A stretch of DNA of 64,000 nucleotides. Origin: Halpernia frigidisoli (GTDB lineage Bacteria; Bacteroidota; Bacteroidia; Flavobacteriales; Weeksellaceae). Every line of letters starts with the position of its first letter. Position 1 is the first letter of the stretch. A program made the position numbers and the translations under genes. Positions 1-9,274 of this stretch are shown here, one piece after another. The notes under the pieces are model-generated. The model saw only the letters and a list, made by a program, of their open reading frames with translations. It had not been told where the DNA came from and made no database searches. The stretch covers positions 124,001 to 188,000 of the forward strand of contig NZ_FOQT01000003.1 of NCBI RefSeq assembly GCF_900113805.1, given 5' to 3'.

Positions 1-2456
1 CTCTTTTGTGTGGCGAATTGTGAAGAGTCAAGTAAATTAAGAGCTTCATAATTTGCTGAATAGCCGCCTGCTTTATATGTGAAATCTGCAGTGATATCAA
101 AATTCTTATATGAAATTGTCCCTCCAAAACCACCAAATATTTTTGGATACGGTGATTTATTGGTGATATCTTGTATATCACTTCCAGTATACAGATTAGT
201 AACTGTCATCCCATTTACTGTAGAAAAAGTTTCACCAGGATTCGCAGTTGTACGATTAGTGTAATACAAAGCGTCACCATTAGCAGAATTTACACCTGCA
301 TATTTTACCATTCTAAAGTAATAAGGCGTTTCACCAACTTTCAATTTATTATTGTTACCAATATTTCTTTCCGTTTCGCCTTCACGAAGCGCTAAAATTT
401 TGTTTTCAACATGTGAAAAATTTCCTCTTAATTGAAAATTCAGGTCTTGCGTTTTGATAACATCGGCAGAAAGATCTACTTCAATCCCTTTATTTTCTAA
501 ATCTCCTGCATTATCATATACTGTATAACTACCTTGTTGTCTATCGTACGGAATCAACTGCAAAAAGTCTCTTCTCTGATTTCTAAAAACTTCAACCGAC
601 CCTTTAAATCTTCGTGCGTAATCGAAATCTAAACCTAAATTGGTTATTGCTACACGTTCCCATTTAACATTAGTATTACCTACAGTCGTTGGAACAACAG
701 TTGTTGCACTTGGTCCATACAAACCAAAAGCTACGTATGGTTGGTTTACATAATCTGGAATCGGAGCATCATTCCCTGCTATACCATAAGATGCTCTTAA
801 TTTTAAGCTGTTTAATTTAGAACCATCTAAAAAACTCTCTTTCGCGACATTCCAAGCGACACTTCCACTACCAAATGTTCCGAATTGTTCATTCAATCCA
901 AATCTGGAGCTACCGTCTCTTCTCACGGATCCACTTAAAATATAGCGGGAATCGTAATTATAATCTAGTAATCCGGCAACTGCAGTTCTTACTGTGCTTG
1001 TTTGTGAACTTGTTGTTGCAAAAGGAGTAACCATATTAGATAGAACATCTAAACCTGGTGTGCGGTAATTTCTACCTGTGGCACTTAGTAGATTTGTTCT
1101 CTCTTTATTGTATTCGTAAAAAGCTGTCAATTCAACATGGTGAAGGCCAAGATCTTTTATATAATCCAACCTTTGATTGGCTGTAAGATAATAAAGATCA
1201 TTGCTGGATTGTGTTACCTGTCCGTTATAACCCAATGCATTGTCTAGATAGGATTTTGGCTGAATAATGGACAAACCTTTAAGTAGCGCAAATGTATTTG
1301 AAAACGTTGTTTTAAATGTTAGATCCTTGTAAATCTTGTATTGCCCATATATATTACCATTTACCCGTAAATTCTTATTTCTATTTGGATTCGTTTGCAA
1401 AGCTTCCAACACAGGAAATCCTGCCGCAGATAAATTGTATGTTCCATCCGGATTAAATACCGGATCGTACGAATTTGCACGGTAAAGAAAGCCAAACGGA
1501 TTCTGAGCATTATTTAAATCTCTCTGATTTTGTGTAACCTGAAAACTAAAATCGGCATTCATACCCATTTTAAATTTATCAGATAAAGAATTTTCAAAAT
1601 TCACTCTACCAGTATACCGCTTAAGCGCATCTAAAAAGCGAACAATTCCTGAATTATGATCATAACCCAATGAATAGTAGTATAAGCCTTTATCAGTTCC
1701 ACCACTTGCAGTTACTAAATAAGATTCTTCACCAGAATTTTTTAATATATCTTTCTCCCAATCATGGTTATTCGCTGTTAATGTTGCAACCTGTGCAGCT
1801 GTCTTAGGCGTATTTCCAACAAATGGAGAAATAGCATTTTCGTAAGACAATTTCTGAGCAGCATCCATCAGTTGGAAATTCATTTGATCGTTAGAAATCT
1901 TTTTTGATGTTCCATATCTGGATTCTAAAGTAAATCTCGTTTTTCCTTTCTCACCACGTTTTGTAGTAACTACAATTACACCCGCAGATGCTCTTGAACC
2001 ATACTGAGCGGTGGCTGCTGCATCTTTTAAAACAACAACGCTTTCTACCTGACTTGGATTAAGAGCATTAAGTTGAGCCGCAGATGAATACTGACCATCT
2101 ATTACTACCAGTGCTGATGTATTAGAAAAATTAGAAAAACCCCTAACTGTAATAATACCCGCACTTCCCGGCTGACCGGTATTTGTTTGCACAAGTACAC
2201 CTGGAGCTCTACCCTGAAGCATGTTGGTTACGGATAAAGTATTTGATTGAGCTTTCAGCTCATCTGCACCGATAACTGATTGTGCCTGAGTGATTAAGTC
2301 TGTTTTTTTAGACTTATAGCCAGTTACTACTACTTCATCAATTGCTTTTTCACTGGTAATAGTGTCTCTTTTCGCTCTTTGTGTCGTTTGAGCCATAAGT
2401 AATGATCCAGTAAAAAATACTGCTGCCATACTTACTACGCGTAATTTTAAATTCAT
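1..2456 (-). CDS. SusC/RagA-family TonB-linked outer membrane receptor (3' end cut by window edge)
   Basis: The minus-strand frame is open from an ATG at 2456 to the window edge, about 818 codons. It starts with a signal peptide (residues 1-22, ending LLMAQ), then a TonB-box-like DEVVVTGY (40-47), a plug domain with VRGFSNFSNTSALVVIDG (104-121) and the AAATAQYGSRASAGVIVVTTKRG signature region, followed by beta-barrel sequence. SusC proteins import glycans or peptides across the outer membrane with a SusD lipoprotein, which would lie to the left, outside the window. Odd: the usual N-terminal carboxypeptidase-regulatory-like domain of about 75-90 residues is absent, so the plug follows the signal peptide almost directly. 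Substrate cannot be inferred. Confidence 0.93.
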   Translation of the reverse strand, partial: MNLKLRVVSMAAVFFTGSLLMAQTTQRAKRDTITSEKAIDEVVVTGYKSKKTDLITQAQSVIGADELKAQSNTLSVTNMLQGRAPGVLVQTNTGQPGSAGIITVRGFSNFSNTSALVVIDGQYSSAAQLNALNPSQVESVVVLKDAAATAQYGSRASAGVIVVTTKRGEKGKTRFTLESRYGTSKKISNDQMNFQLMDAAQKLSYENAISPFVGNTPKTAAQVATLTANNHDWEKDILKNSGEESYLVTASGGTDKGLYYYSLGYDHNSGIVRFLDALKRYTGRVNFENSLSDKFKMGMNADFSFQVTQNQRDLNNAQNPFGFLYRANSYDPVFNPDGTYNLSAAGFPVLEALQTNPNRNKNLRVNGNIYGQYKIYKDLTFKTTFSNTFALLKGLSIIQPKSYLDNALGYNGQVTQSSNDLYYLTANQRLDYIKDLGLHHVELTAFYEYNKERTNLLSATGRNYRTPGLDVLSNMVTPFATTSSQTSTVRTAVAGLLDYNYDSRYILSGSVRRDGSSRFGLNEQFGTFGSGSVAWNVAKESFLDGSKLNSLKLRASYGIAGNDAPIPDYVNQPYVAFGLYGPSATTVVPTTVGNTNVKWERVAITNLGLDFDYARRFKGSVEVFRNQRRDFLQLIPYDRQQGSYTVYDNAGDLENKGIEVDLSADVIKTQDLNFQLRGNFSHVENKILALREGETERNIGNNNKLKVGETPYYFRMVKYAGVNSANGDALYYTNRTTANPGETFSTVNGMTVTNLYTGSDIQDITNKSPYPKIFGGFGGTISYKNFDITADFTYKAGGYSANYEALNLLDSSQFATQK

Positions 2457-2941
2457 ATTAAGATTATTTTAATATTAAAGCGCAAAGTTGTTAAATAAAA
2501 TTAACATACACAACATTTAAAATATATTTTTAAAAAATTAGTAATACTAGCGAAATAAGCAATTTATAGCGATTTGACTTATCAAAATCTAAAAAAAATG
2601 ATAATAAAATTAAATTTCTAATTTTGAAATATTTAACATTACAAGATTTATTTTATGATTTCGTTAACGCTAAATTCACTTGTTTTGATTTCATTAATAC
2701 TTCAAATAACGACGAGCACAGCGTTATTCAGGATTTTCCGTATAGTAAATTTTAAAATAGAGTTAGTGTCAATAATTTTTAGTTTCCGAAATAACTAAAA
2801 AATGAATAGAATATTTGTGTTTAATGCAATATATTTAGCTAACAATTTCAATCGGTTAACTTAAAGAACTTGATTTTTATCAATATTATTTGAACACCAA
2901 TAAAATGAAAAGTTCCTATGTAAAACATATATAAATAAATA
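2457..2941. other. gene-free spacer between the SusC gene and infB
   Basis: About 485 very AT-rich bases with no open frame that looks coding, no tRNA-like fold and no repeat I can recognise. The left end holds the weak SusC promoter and the right end borders the infB terminator. It may carry regulation of the SusC operon, but I see no specific site. Confidence 0.6.
2483..2513 (-). promoter_or_regulatory. possible promoter of the SusC gene
   Basis: On the minus strand CAACTTTG (2490-2483) matches the Bacteroidetes -7 box TAnnTTTG except for its first base, and TTG lies 20 nt upstream (2513-2511). It is 26 nt from the ATG. The match is imperfect. Confidence 0.35.
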
Positions 2942-2963
2942 ATCCCACACTTTGTGCGGGATC
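2942..2963 (-). terminator. terminator of the rimP-nusA-infB operon
   Basis: Read on the minus strand, ATCCCGCAC and GTGTGGGAT pair over 9 bp (one G-U) around a 3-nt loop, about 30 nt after the infB stop. The sequence after the stem is T-rich but interrupted by A, so the U-tract is weak. Its position fits the end of the operon. Confidence 0.65.
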
Positions 2964-2992
2964 ATTTATTTATCAAAATATTATAAATTATA

Positions 2993-5845
2993 TTATTTTA
3001 AGGTTTTCTTTACAGAAATTTCTTCATAAACTTCCAAAATGTCACCGGCTTCAATATCATTAAAACCTTTAATATTAAGTCCACATTCATAACCTTTTGT
3101 TACTTCTTTCACGTCGTCTTTGAAACGTTTTAAACTTTCAAGTTTACCATCAAATTTAACAATACCATCTCTCAATAATCTGATATTTGAATTTCTGGTC
3201 ACTTTTCCCGTTAAAACCATACAACCTGCGATTGTACCTACTTTCGTGATTTTGAACGTTTCTCTAATTTCTACGTTACCAATTACCTGTTCTTTAATTT
3301 CTGGTGAAAGCATACCTTCCATGGCTTCTTTTACCTCATCAATAGCATCGTAGATTACAGAATATGTTCTGATCTCAATCTCTTCTTTATCTGCTAATTC
3401 TTTTGCATTAGCACCAGCTCTTACATTAAATCCTATTACGATAGCATCTGAAGCTGCTGCCAAAAGAATATCACTTTCAGTAATCTGACCAACACCTTTA
3501 TGTAAAATATTAACCTGAATTTCTTCAGTAGATAATCTAACTAACATATCGGAAAGTGCTTCTACAGATCCATCAACATCACCTTTTAGGATAATATTAA
3601 GTTCTTTAAATTCACCAAGCGCAATTCTACGACCAATTTCATCTAAAGTTAAATGTTTTTTAGTTCTTATAGACTGCTCTCTTTGTAACTGATCACGTTT
3701 ATTAGCAATTGTTTTCGCTTCTTTTTCATCAGTGAAAACTCGGAATTTATCACCCGCTGTCGGCGCGCCGTCCAGACCTAAAATAGTTACCGGGATCGCT
3801 GGACCTGCAGTTTCCAAAGGATTTCCACGTTCATCCAGCATGGCTTTTATCTTACCATGATTTGTTCCTGCTAAGACATAATCGCCAATTTTCAAAGTTC
3901 CGGATTGTACGAGAACTGTTGAAATATAACCACGACCTTTATCCAGCGAAGCTTCAATAACAACACCCTGACCTAATTTATCCGGATTTGCTGTTAATTC
4001 TAATAATTCAGCTTGTAATAAAACTTTCTCCAAAAGAGCGTCCATATTGGTTCCGATTTTCGCAGAAACTTCCTGAGACTGAACATTTCCACCCCATTCT
4101 TCAACCAAAACATTCATTGCAGAAAGCTGCTCACGAACTTTATCAGGATTTGCTCCCGGTCTGTCCATTTTATTTAAAGCAATGATCATTGGAACGCCTG
4201 CCGCCTGAGCGTGAGCAATAGCTTCTTTAGTTTGCGGCATCACATCGTCATCAGCTGCAATAACAATAATTGCAATATCCGTCACCTGCGCACCACGCGC
4301 TCTCATAGCAGTAAATGCTTCGTGACCTGGTGTATCTAAGAAAGTAATTCTTTGACCATCTTCAAGTTCCACATTGTACGCACCAATATGCTGTGTAATT
4401 CCACCAGATTCACCGGCGATCACATTTGTTTTTCTAATATAATCTAAAAGCGAAGTTTTACCATGATCTACGTGACCCATTACGGTAACAATAGGTGCAC
4501 GACTCAATAAATCTTCTGGAGCATCCGCTTCAACTTCTGTTATAGATTCCTCAAGATCTGCATCAGAAAATTCTATTTTAAAGCCAAATTCATCAGCCAC
4601 TAATAGCAAAGTGTCTGCTTCCAAACGTTGGTTCATTGTTACCATTACGCCTAAAGAGAAACATGCTGAGATTACTTCCATCGGGCTCACTTCCATCAAA
4701 CTTGCAAGTTCTCCTACAGAAATAAATTCTGTTACTTTTAAAGTGGTATCTCTTGCATCAGCTTCATTCTGAAGATCATCCTGCTCTCTTCTATAAACTC
4801 TTTTTTCTTTTCGATATTTAGAACCTTTAGATTTACCTTTTTTGTTGGTTAATTTTTCTAAAGTTTCTCTAATTTGATTTTTAACCTGCTCTTCCGTTAA
4901 TTCTACTGGCATTGAAGGTCCTGTTCCACGTCTGCTGGTTCCAGGTCGTTGTTGACCACCGCCGCCTCCGGGACGATTATTATTATTATTGTTATTACCT
5001 GGACCACCCGGGCGATTTTGCTGCGGTGGGCGGTTTGCCCCTCCCGTATTTGCTGTTCCAGTTGTGCCAGTATTTGCAGTACCTGGTTTGCCAGGAACTT
5101 CTATTCGTTTTCTTTTCTTTTTATTTGCACCTGCAGCAGGCTTCGGTTTGTTGAACTGTGATAAATCAACAGTTTGCTTTAAAATTTTAACACCTTCAAG
5201 TTTTTTATAAACCGTTTCAATCACTTGAGATTCCGGTTCTTCAGCTGTAGTTGTAATTTCAACAGTTGCTGCGGGCTCAGTTGCTTCAGCTTTTACAGGC
5301 TCTACTTCTACAGGTTTTTGTTCTGCTTTTGGTATTTCAGCTTTTGGTGCCTCTTTTTTAGTATTTCTTGGTTTTGTTCCTTCAATTTGAGAAAGATCAA
5401 TTTTATCTAAAACTTTGAACTCCTGTTTTTCAGGCTGTTTAATAGATTCAACCACAGGTTTTTCCGCGACCACCTCTTTTTGTACAGGAACTTCCGCTTG
5501 CACCTTCAGCTCTTCCACCACTGGTTTTACCGGATTTAGATCTATTTTACCTAAAATTTTTGTTTCGTTTTGCGGCTCAGCCTTAGCGCGGATCACTTCT
5601 GGTGCTCTTTGCACTTCAAGCTGAAGTTTTTCTTCCGGAACTTTTGCGATCACCACTTCATGAGAAGCCTTTTTCTGTTCTCCGTCTTTACGGAACTCCG
5701 CCTCTAATGCAGAAAATGCCTTTTCTTCTAACACAGTATTTGGATTGTTCTCAACTTCCATACCCAGGCTTTGTAGAAAATCTACCGCACGAGGTATAGA
5801 AATGTTAAGTTCCTTTACTGCTTTATTTAATCTTATTTTTGGCAT
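2993..5845 (-). CDS. infB: translation initiation factor IF-2
   Basis: GTPase that places initiator tRNA on the 30S subunit and promotes subunit joining. The 950 residues begin with an IF2_N-like helical domain (1-50), then a long charged Pro/Ala/Lys/Glu linker with three related segments ([28 protein letters not shown] at about 96, 144 and 220), then a Gly/Asn-rich tract with seven consecutive Asn (about 284-290) and a basic second N domain. The G domain carries GHVDHGKT (457-464), DTPGHEAF and NKMD, followed by IF-2 beta-barrel domains and a C-terminal initiator-tRNA-binding domain. Last gene of rimP-nusA-infB. The long disordered linker is usual for Bacteroidetes IF-2. Confidence 0.98.
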   Translation of the reverse strand: MPKIRLNKAVKELNISIPRAVDFLQSLGMEVENNPNTVLEEKAFSALEAEFRKDGEQKKASHEVVIAKVPEEKLQLEVQRAPEVIRAKAEPQNETKILGKIDLNPVKPVVEELKVQAEVPVQKEVVAEKPVVESIKQPEKQEFKVLDKIDLSQIEGTKPRNTKKEAPKAEIPKAEQKPVEVEPVKAEATEPAATVEITTTAEEPESQVIETVYKKLEGVKILKQTVDLSQFNKPKPAAGANKKKRKRIEVPGKPGTANTGTTGTANTGGANRPPQQNRPGGPGNNNNNNNRPGGGGGQQRPGTSRRGTGPSMPVELTEEQVKNQIRETLEKLTNKKGKSKGSKYRKEKRVYRREQDDLQNEADARDTTLKVTEFISVGELASLMEVSPMEVISACFSLGVMVTMNQRLEADTLLLVADEFGFKIEFSDADLEESITEVEADAPEDLLSRAPIVTVMGHVDHGKTSLLDYIRKTNVIAGESGGITQHIGAYNVELEDGQRITFLDTPGHEAFTAMRARGAQVTDIAIIVIAADDDVMPQTKEAIAHAQAAGVPMIIALNKMDRPGANPDKVREQLSAMNVLVEEWGGNVQSQEVSAKIGTNMDALLEKVLLQAELLELTANPDKLGQGVVIEASLDKGRGYISTVLVQSGTLKIGDYVLAGTNHGKIKAMLDERGNPLETAGPAIPVTILGLDGAPTAGDKFRVFTDEKEAKTIANKRDQLQREQSIRTKKHLTLDEIGRRIALGEFKELNIILKGDVDGSVEALSDMLVRLSTEEIQVNILHKGVGQITESDILLAAASDAIVIGFNVRAGANAKELADKEEIEIRTYSVIYDAIDEVKEAMEGMLSPEIKEQVIGNVEIRETFKITKVGTIAGCMVLTGKVTRNSNIRLLRDGIVKFDGKLESLKRFKDDVKEVTKGYECGLNIKGFNDIEAGDILEVYEEISVKKTLK

Positions 5846-5926
5846 ATAAATTTGTTTGCTTCAGCGTGCCTCGAGTGCACAAAACTGTTTTTTTTTAATT
5901 TAAATTATTATTATAAAAGTGAAAAT

Positions 5927-7162
5927 TTAAATATCTAATTCCGCCTTTAATATTTGTTTTACATCATCGATGGTCTCATCCTCCAGATCGACTAGTTTCG
6001 CGAGTACATCTGTGTCTTTATCAACAATACTTCTTGCTGTAAGTAAACCCACTTTTTTAAACTCATCAATCACCCAGTCTTCGATCTCATCTCTAAATTC
6101 ATCGATATTTACATCATCATCTTCTCTCTTCTCTCTGTAAACATCAATTTCATAACCGCTTAACCATGTTGCCAAACGAATATTTTGTCCCTGTTTACCA
6201 ATCACTCTGGAAATTTCTTCAACTGGCGTGTAAACAAGCGCGTATTTAGTTTCCTCGTTGATCTCTATTTTATTAACAGTCACATTACCCAAAGCTCTTT
6301 TCACCATTATTTCAGGATTTTTAGACCATTGAATAACATCAATATTTTCATTTTTCAACTCACGAACAACTCCATGAATTCTTGAACCTTTCACGCCAAC
6401 ACAAGCACCAACAGGATCAATTCTGTCATCATAAGCATCAACCGCAATTTTCGCTTTTTCTCCAGGAATTCTAACTACTTTTTTCAAAATAATTGTTCCG
6501 TCCTGAATTTCCGGAATTTCCAGTTCCAATAATTTTTCCAAAAATACTGGCGAGGTTCTGGATAGTATGATCTGTGGTTTTGAACCATGAAAATCAACGC
6601 TTTCAACTATAGACCGTATGCTTTCTCCTTTTTTAAAATAATCGGAAGGAATCTGATTTTCTTTCGGTAAAATAAATTCATTGCCCTCATCATCAAGCAA
6701 AATTACGTGCTTATTTCTGATATGATGTACTTCTCCTACAACAATCTCACCAATCTTATCGTGAAATTCGTCATATAATGCCGCATTGTTATATTCCTGA
6801 AGTTTAGTTGAAAGAATTTGTTTTAAAGTTAAAACACTTCTTCTTCCTAATTGTGACACTAAAATCTCTTGTGTATATTCTTCTCCAACTTCAAAACTTT
6901 CGTCAATTTTTTTTGCCTCAGAAAGTTCTATTTCTAAATCATCGTCTTCAGACATTTCGTCTTCCACGATCATTTTATTAAGAAAAATCTGAAAATCGCC
7001 TTTATCCGGATTCACGATCACATCAAAATGATCATCAGAATCATATCTTTTTCTAAGTAAAGTCTTCAGGGAATCTTCGATAATAGCCATTAAATCTATC
7101 TTGCTGATTCCTTTCTCGTCTTTAAAATCGCCAAATGATTCAATCAACGCTAAATTATCCAT
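5927..7162 (-). CDS. nusA: transcription termination/antitermination factor NusA
   Basis: RNA polymerase-binding factor that modulates pausing, termination and antitermination. The 411 residues show the N-terminal RNAP-binding domain (about 1-125), an S1 domain, then KH1 (VGVKGSRI) and KH2 (IGKQGQNI) with intact GxxG loops. The C-terminus ends in a short helical segment (DLEDETIDDVKQILKAEL) and lacks the two acidic repeats of the 495-residue E. coli protein, as is usual outside Proteobacteria. It lies 21 nt downstream of rimP and about 80 nt upstream of infB. As E. coli NusA affects readthrough in its own operon leader, the hairpin upstream of rimP is relevant. Confidence 0.97.
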   Translation of the reverse strand: MDNLALIESFGDFKDEKGISKIDLMAIIEDSLKTLLRKRYDSDDHFDVIVNPDKGDFQIFLNKMIVEDEMSEDDDLEIELSEAKKIDESFEVGEEYTQEILVSQLGRRSVLTLKQILSTKLQEYNNAALYDEFHDKIGEIVVGEVHHIRNKHVILLDDEGNEFILPKENQIPSDYFKKGESIRSIVESVDFHGSKPQIILSRTSPVFLEKLLELEIPEIQDGTIILKKVVRIPGEKAKIAVDAYDDRIDPVGACVGVKGSRIHGVVRELKNENIDVIQWSKNPEIMVKRALGNVTVNKIEINEETKYALVYTPVEEISRVIGKQGQNIRLATWLSGYEIDVYREKREDDDVNIDEFRDEIEDWVIDEFKKVGLLTARSIVDKDTDVLAKLVDLEDETIDDVKQILKAELDI

Positions 7163-7183
7163 CTCTTTTTCTTTATAATTTTT

Positions 7184-7648
7184 TTAAAATTTTACTACAA
7201 CAAGGGCTTTTTTAATGTCAGTGTAAGAAATTTTTCTTTCTTCAACTACATCTTCTTTCCCCTTGCCGATCAGTTTTGGTCTTCTGTATTCCAGTTTTAA
7301 AGTAATATCGGTGTCACTTACATCCATAAGTTCTCCTGCTATTTCTTCATCATTATTCAACCAAACTTCAATCTCTCTTTCTATATTTTTTCTAAATTGT
7401 CTCGGCGTCTCTAAAGGTTCGCTTAAACCTGCGGACATCACCTGAAGACTGAAATCTTCATCCTCTTCAAGATTAAATTCTATCGCGCGGCTCGCATCAA
7501 GACAATCCTGAAGAGTGACGCCGTTGTCTCCATCTAAAATTACTGTAATATCTTGTGCGGATGTTATTTTCGTTTCTATCAGGAAAAGATCTTCTCTTTC
7601 CGCTAAGAAATCATTTATTAAACCGGCAACTTTTTCTTTAAAACTCAT
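7184..7648 (-). CDS. rimP: ribosome maturation factor RimP
   Basis: Assists 30S subunit maturation. The 154 residues contain the N-terminal alpha/beta domain (ITVILDGDNGVTLQDCLDASRAIE is the characteristic segment; LQVMSAGLSEPL follows) and a C-terminal SH3-like barrel (REIEVWLNNDEEIAGELMDV). Length is normal. It is the first gene of rimP-nusA-infB, an arrangement conserved across bacteria, which supports the call. ATG at 7648 lies about 70 nt after the predicted transcription start, leaving room for the leader hairpin. Confidence 0.93.
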   Translation of the reverse strand: MSFKEKVAGLINDFLAEREDLFLIETKITSAQDITVILDGDNGVTLQDCLDASRAIEFNLEEDEDFSLQVMSAGLSEPLETPRQFRKNIEREIEVWLNNDEEIAGELMDVSDTDITLKLEYRRPKLIGKGKEDVVEERKISYTDIKKALVVVKF

Positions 7649-7666
7649 CTCAATAATGCTGAAAAT

Positions 7667-7705
7667 TCATCTACGAAAAAAGGCTTTCTTCCGAAGCCTT
7701 CCCAT
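7667..7705 (-). CDS. possible 12-codon leader peptide upstream of rimP
   Basis: On the minus strand an ATG at 7705 opens a 12-codon frame (MGRLRKKAFFRR, stop TGA at 7667) in the leader between the operon promoter and rimP. The frame covers the whole terminator-like hairpin, so a ribosome translating it would unfold the hairpin. It is basic and has no recognised family. No Shine-Dalgarno is visible, as for most genes here. A frame this short can occur by chance. Confidence 0.25.
   Translation of the reverse strand: MGRLRKKAFFRR
7676..7700 (-). terminator. terminator-like hairpin in the rimP-nusA-infB leader (possible attenuator)
   Basis: Minus strand: AAGGCTT (7700-7694), a 7-nt loop, AAGCCTT (7686-7680), then a run of T down to 7676. 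This is intrinsic-terminator geometry. It lies after the operon promoter and before the rimP ATG. The gene on the other side (ugd) is transcribed away, so there is no upstream gene for it to terminate. Confidence 0.6.
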
Positions 7706-7725
7706 TTTATCCCGTAAATCTTTTG

Positions 7726-7757
7726 CAAAGATAAAATAAAAAATAATGTTATGCAAA
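7726..7757 (-). promoter_or_regulatory. promoter of rimP-nusA-infB
   Basis: Minus strand: TTTG (7757-7754), 20-nt spacer, TATCTTTG (7733-7726). Both boxes match the Bacteroidetes sigma consensus TTTG / TAnnTTTG exactly. Predicted start of transcription is near 7719, giving a leader of about 70 nt. It is the most complete promoter I found in the window. Confidence 0.75.
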
Positions 7758-7799
7758 TACATTAAACTACTTAAAAACAAGATAATAAAACAGATTTCG

Positions 7800-7807
7800 T
7801 ATTTTTG
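7800..7807 (+). promoter_or_regulatory. -7 box of the ugd promoter
   Basis: TATTTTTG matches TAnnTTTG exactly and lies 21 nt before the TTG start chosen for ugd. No convincing -33 box is seen. The box overlaps a possible upstream TTG start at 7805, which argues against that start. Confidence 0.5.
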
Positions 7808-7828
7808 CAAAAATTAAAACATAAAACT

Positions 7829-9142
7829 TTGAATATAACGATCGTTGGGACAGGATATGTAGGTTTGGTAACCGGCACTACATTAGCAGAATTGGGAAAT
7901 TCCGTCTACTGTGTTGATATTGATGAGAAAAAAGTCGAAGCCATGAAATTGGGTAAAGTTCCAATTTATGAGCCCAATTTAGAGGAAATGTTTTTAAGAA
8001 ATATTCAGGCGCAACGTTTATTCTTTACCACAAATCTCAAAGAATCTTTGGAAAAGAGCGATGTTATTTATCTCGCGCTTCCAACGCCACCAGGTGAAGA
8101 TGGTTCTGCGGATCTTTCTTATGTTTTAAAAGTGGCCAATGATATTGGTGAAATGATGACTTCTTATAAAGTGATCGTCAATAAATCTACGGTTCCTGTG
8201 GGGACTGCAGATAAAGTTCGTGCAACAATTGCTGCCAAAACGTCTGTGGAATTTGATGTGGTTTCTAATCCGGAATTTTTGCGTGAAGGTTTCGCCGTAG
8301 AAGATTCCATGAATCCCTCGAGAGTTGTAGTTGGCTCAAGTTCGGAGAAAGCGAAAGGTTTTATGTCTAAAGTTTATCAGCCTTTCACAAATATTGGTAT
8401 TCCTATTATATTTATGGATGAAAAATCTTCAGAATTAACAAAATACGCGTCCAATTCTTTTCTCGCCGTGAAAATTACGTTCATGAACGAGATCGCAAAT
8501 TATTGTGAAAAAGTAGGCGCTGATGTTGATAAAGTTCGATTAGGAATGGGAAGCGATGACAGGATCGGAAATCGATTTTTATTCCCGGGAATTGGCTACG
8601 GCGGAAGTTGTTTCCCGAAAGATGTGAAAGCCTTAATAAAATCCGGAAAACAGGAGAATTTTGATTTTCAGATTTTAGAAGCGACTGAAAACGTCAATAT
8701 TTCTCAAAAAGTAATACTAGTCTCAGAAATTGAAAATTATTTTGGTGGAAATCTTAGAGGTAAAAAAATTGCACTTTGGGGTTTGGCCTTTAAAGCAAAT
8801 ACAGATGATATCAGAGAAGCTTCTTCTTTAGATAATATTAAATTATTACTCGAAAAAGGTGCAGAAATTACCGCTTATGATGCGATCGCCGAAGAAAATG
8901 TAAAGAAAATTTTAGGTGATAAAATTTCTTACGCTTCAGATATGTATTCTGCGTTGGAAAATGCAGATTGTCTTTTGATCGCCACAGAATGGAGCGAATT
9001 TAAAAATCCTAATTTTAAATTAATGGCAGAAAAGTTAAAAAATAAAGCGATTTTTGACGGCAGAAATATGTTTCCTTTGGAATTACCGGAACAAAATGGA
9101 TTTTTTTATAAATCTATCGGAAGAAGAACGGTTGGGGAATAA
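7829..9142 (+). CDS. ugd: UDP-glucose 6-dehydrogenase
   Basis: Oxidises UDP-glucose to UDP-glucuronate with two NAD+, a cytoplasmic precursor step for surface glycans. Shows the N-terminal Rossmann motif (GTGYVGLVTG), the family segment PIYEPNLEE, the Lys-containing central helix (FLAVKITFMNEI) and the catalytic Cys in GIGYGGSCFPKDVKAL (Cys about 261 from this start), then the C-terminal UDP-binding domain. I chose TTG at 7829 because family members begin close to NITIVGTGYVG; an in-frame TTG at 7805 would add 8 residues but lies inside the -7 box. First gene of the glycan locus. A UDP-ManNAc dehydrogenase is less likely given the substrate-loop sequence. Confidence 0.93.
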   Translation: MNITIVGTGYVGLVTGTTLAELGNSVYCVDIDEKKVEAMKLGKVPIYEPNLEEMFLRNIQAQRLFFTTNLKESLEKSDVIYLALPTPPGEDGSADLSYVLKVANDIGEMMTSYKVIVNKSTVPVGTADKVRATIAAKTSVEFDVVSNPEFLREGFAVEDSMNPSRVVVGSSSEKAKGFMSKVYQPFTNIGIPIIFMDEKSSELTKYASNSFLAVKITFMNEIANYCEKVGADVDKVRLGMGSDDRIGNRFLFPGIGYGGSCFPKDVKALIKSGKQENFDFQILEATENVNISQKVILVSEIENYFGGNLRGKKIALWGLAFKANTDDIREASSLDNIKLLLEKGAEITAYDAIAEENVKKILGDKISYASDMYSALENADCLLIATEWSEFKNPNFKLMAEKLKNKAIFDGRNMFPLELPEQNGFFYKSIGRRTVGE

Positions 9143-9176
9143 TTAATATAAAAACTTTAAAAATACAAATTATAAT

Positions 9177-9263
9177 GCGGCCCGGCTTGAACGGAGCTCT
9201 TTTTTCTGAAGCGCAGCGGAAGAAAAAAAGCGGGAGTGGAAGACGGAAACAGCCGCCCAAATA
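9177..9263 (+). repeat. dispersed structured repeat, copy A
   Basis: About 85 nt between ugd and rfbB that matches, in inverted orientation, 49593-49676. It can fold: GCGGC (9177-9181) pairs with GCCGC (9252-9256), and CTTTTTTCT (9199-9207) pairs with AGAAAAAAAG (9221-9230) around a loop containing GAAGC. It is more GC-rich than its flanks and non-coding. It resembles REP-like or small non-autonomous elements, but I cannot name a family. Confidence 0.75.
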
Positions 9264-9274
9264 AAAATAAAAAT

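Noticed and set aside
2457-2941. Search for a tRNA or other RNA gene in the longest gene-free stretch
   Set aside because: No cloverleaf-like pairing or GC-rich island is visible; sequence is uniformly AT-rich.
4912-5210. Open frames on the plus strand opposite infB
   Set aside because: They are antisense to the Asn/Gly/Pro-rich repeat of IF-2, give low-complexity Tyr/Ile-rich peptides and have no promoter; shadows of repeat codons.
5863-5879. GTGC/GCAC inverted repeat between nusA and infB
   Set aside because: Only four base pairs with a large loop and no T-run; too short to call a terminator or operator.
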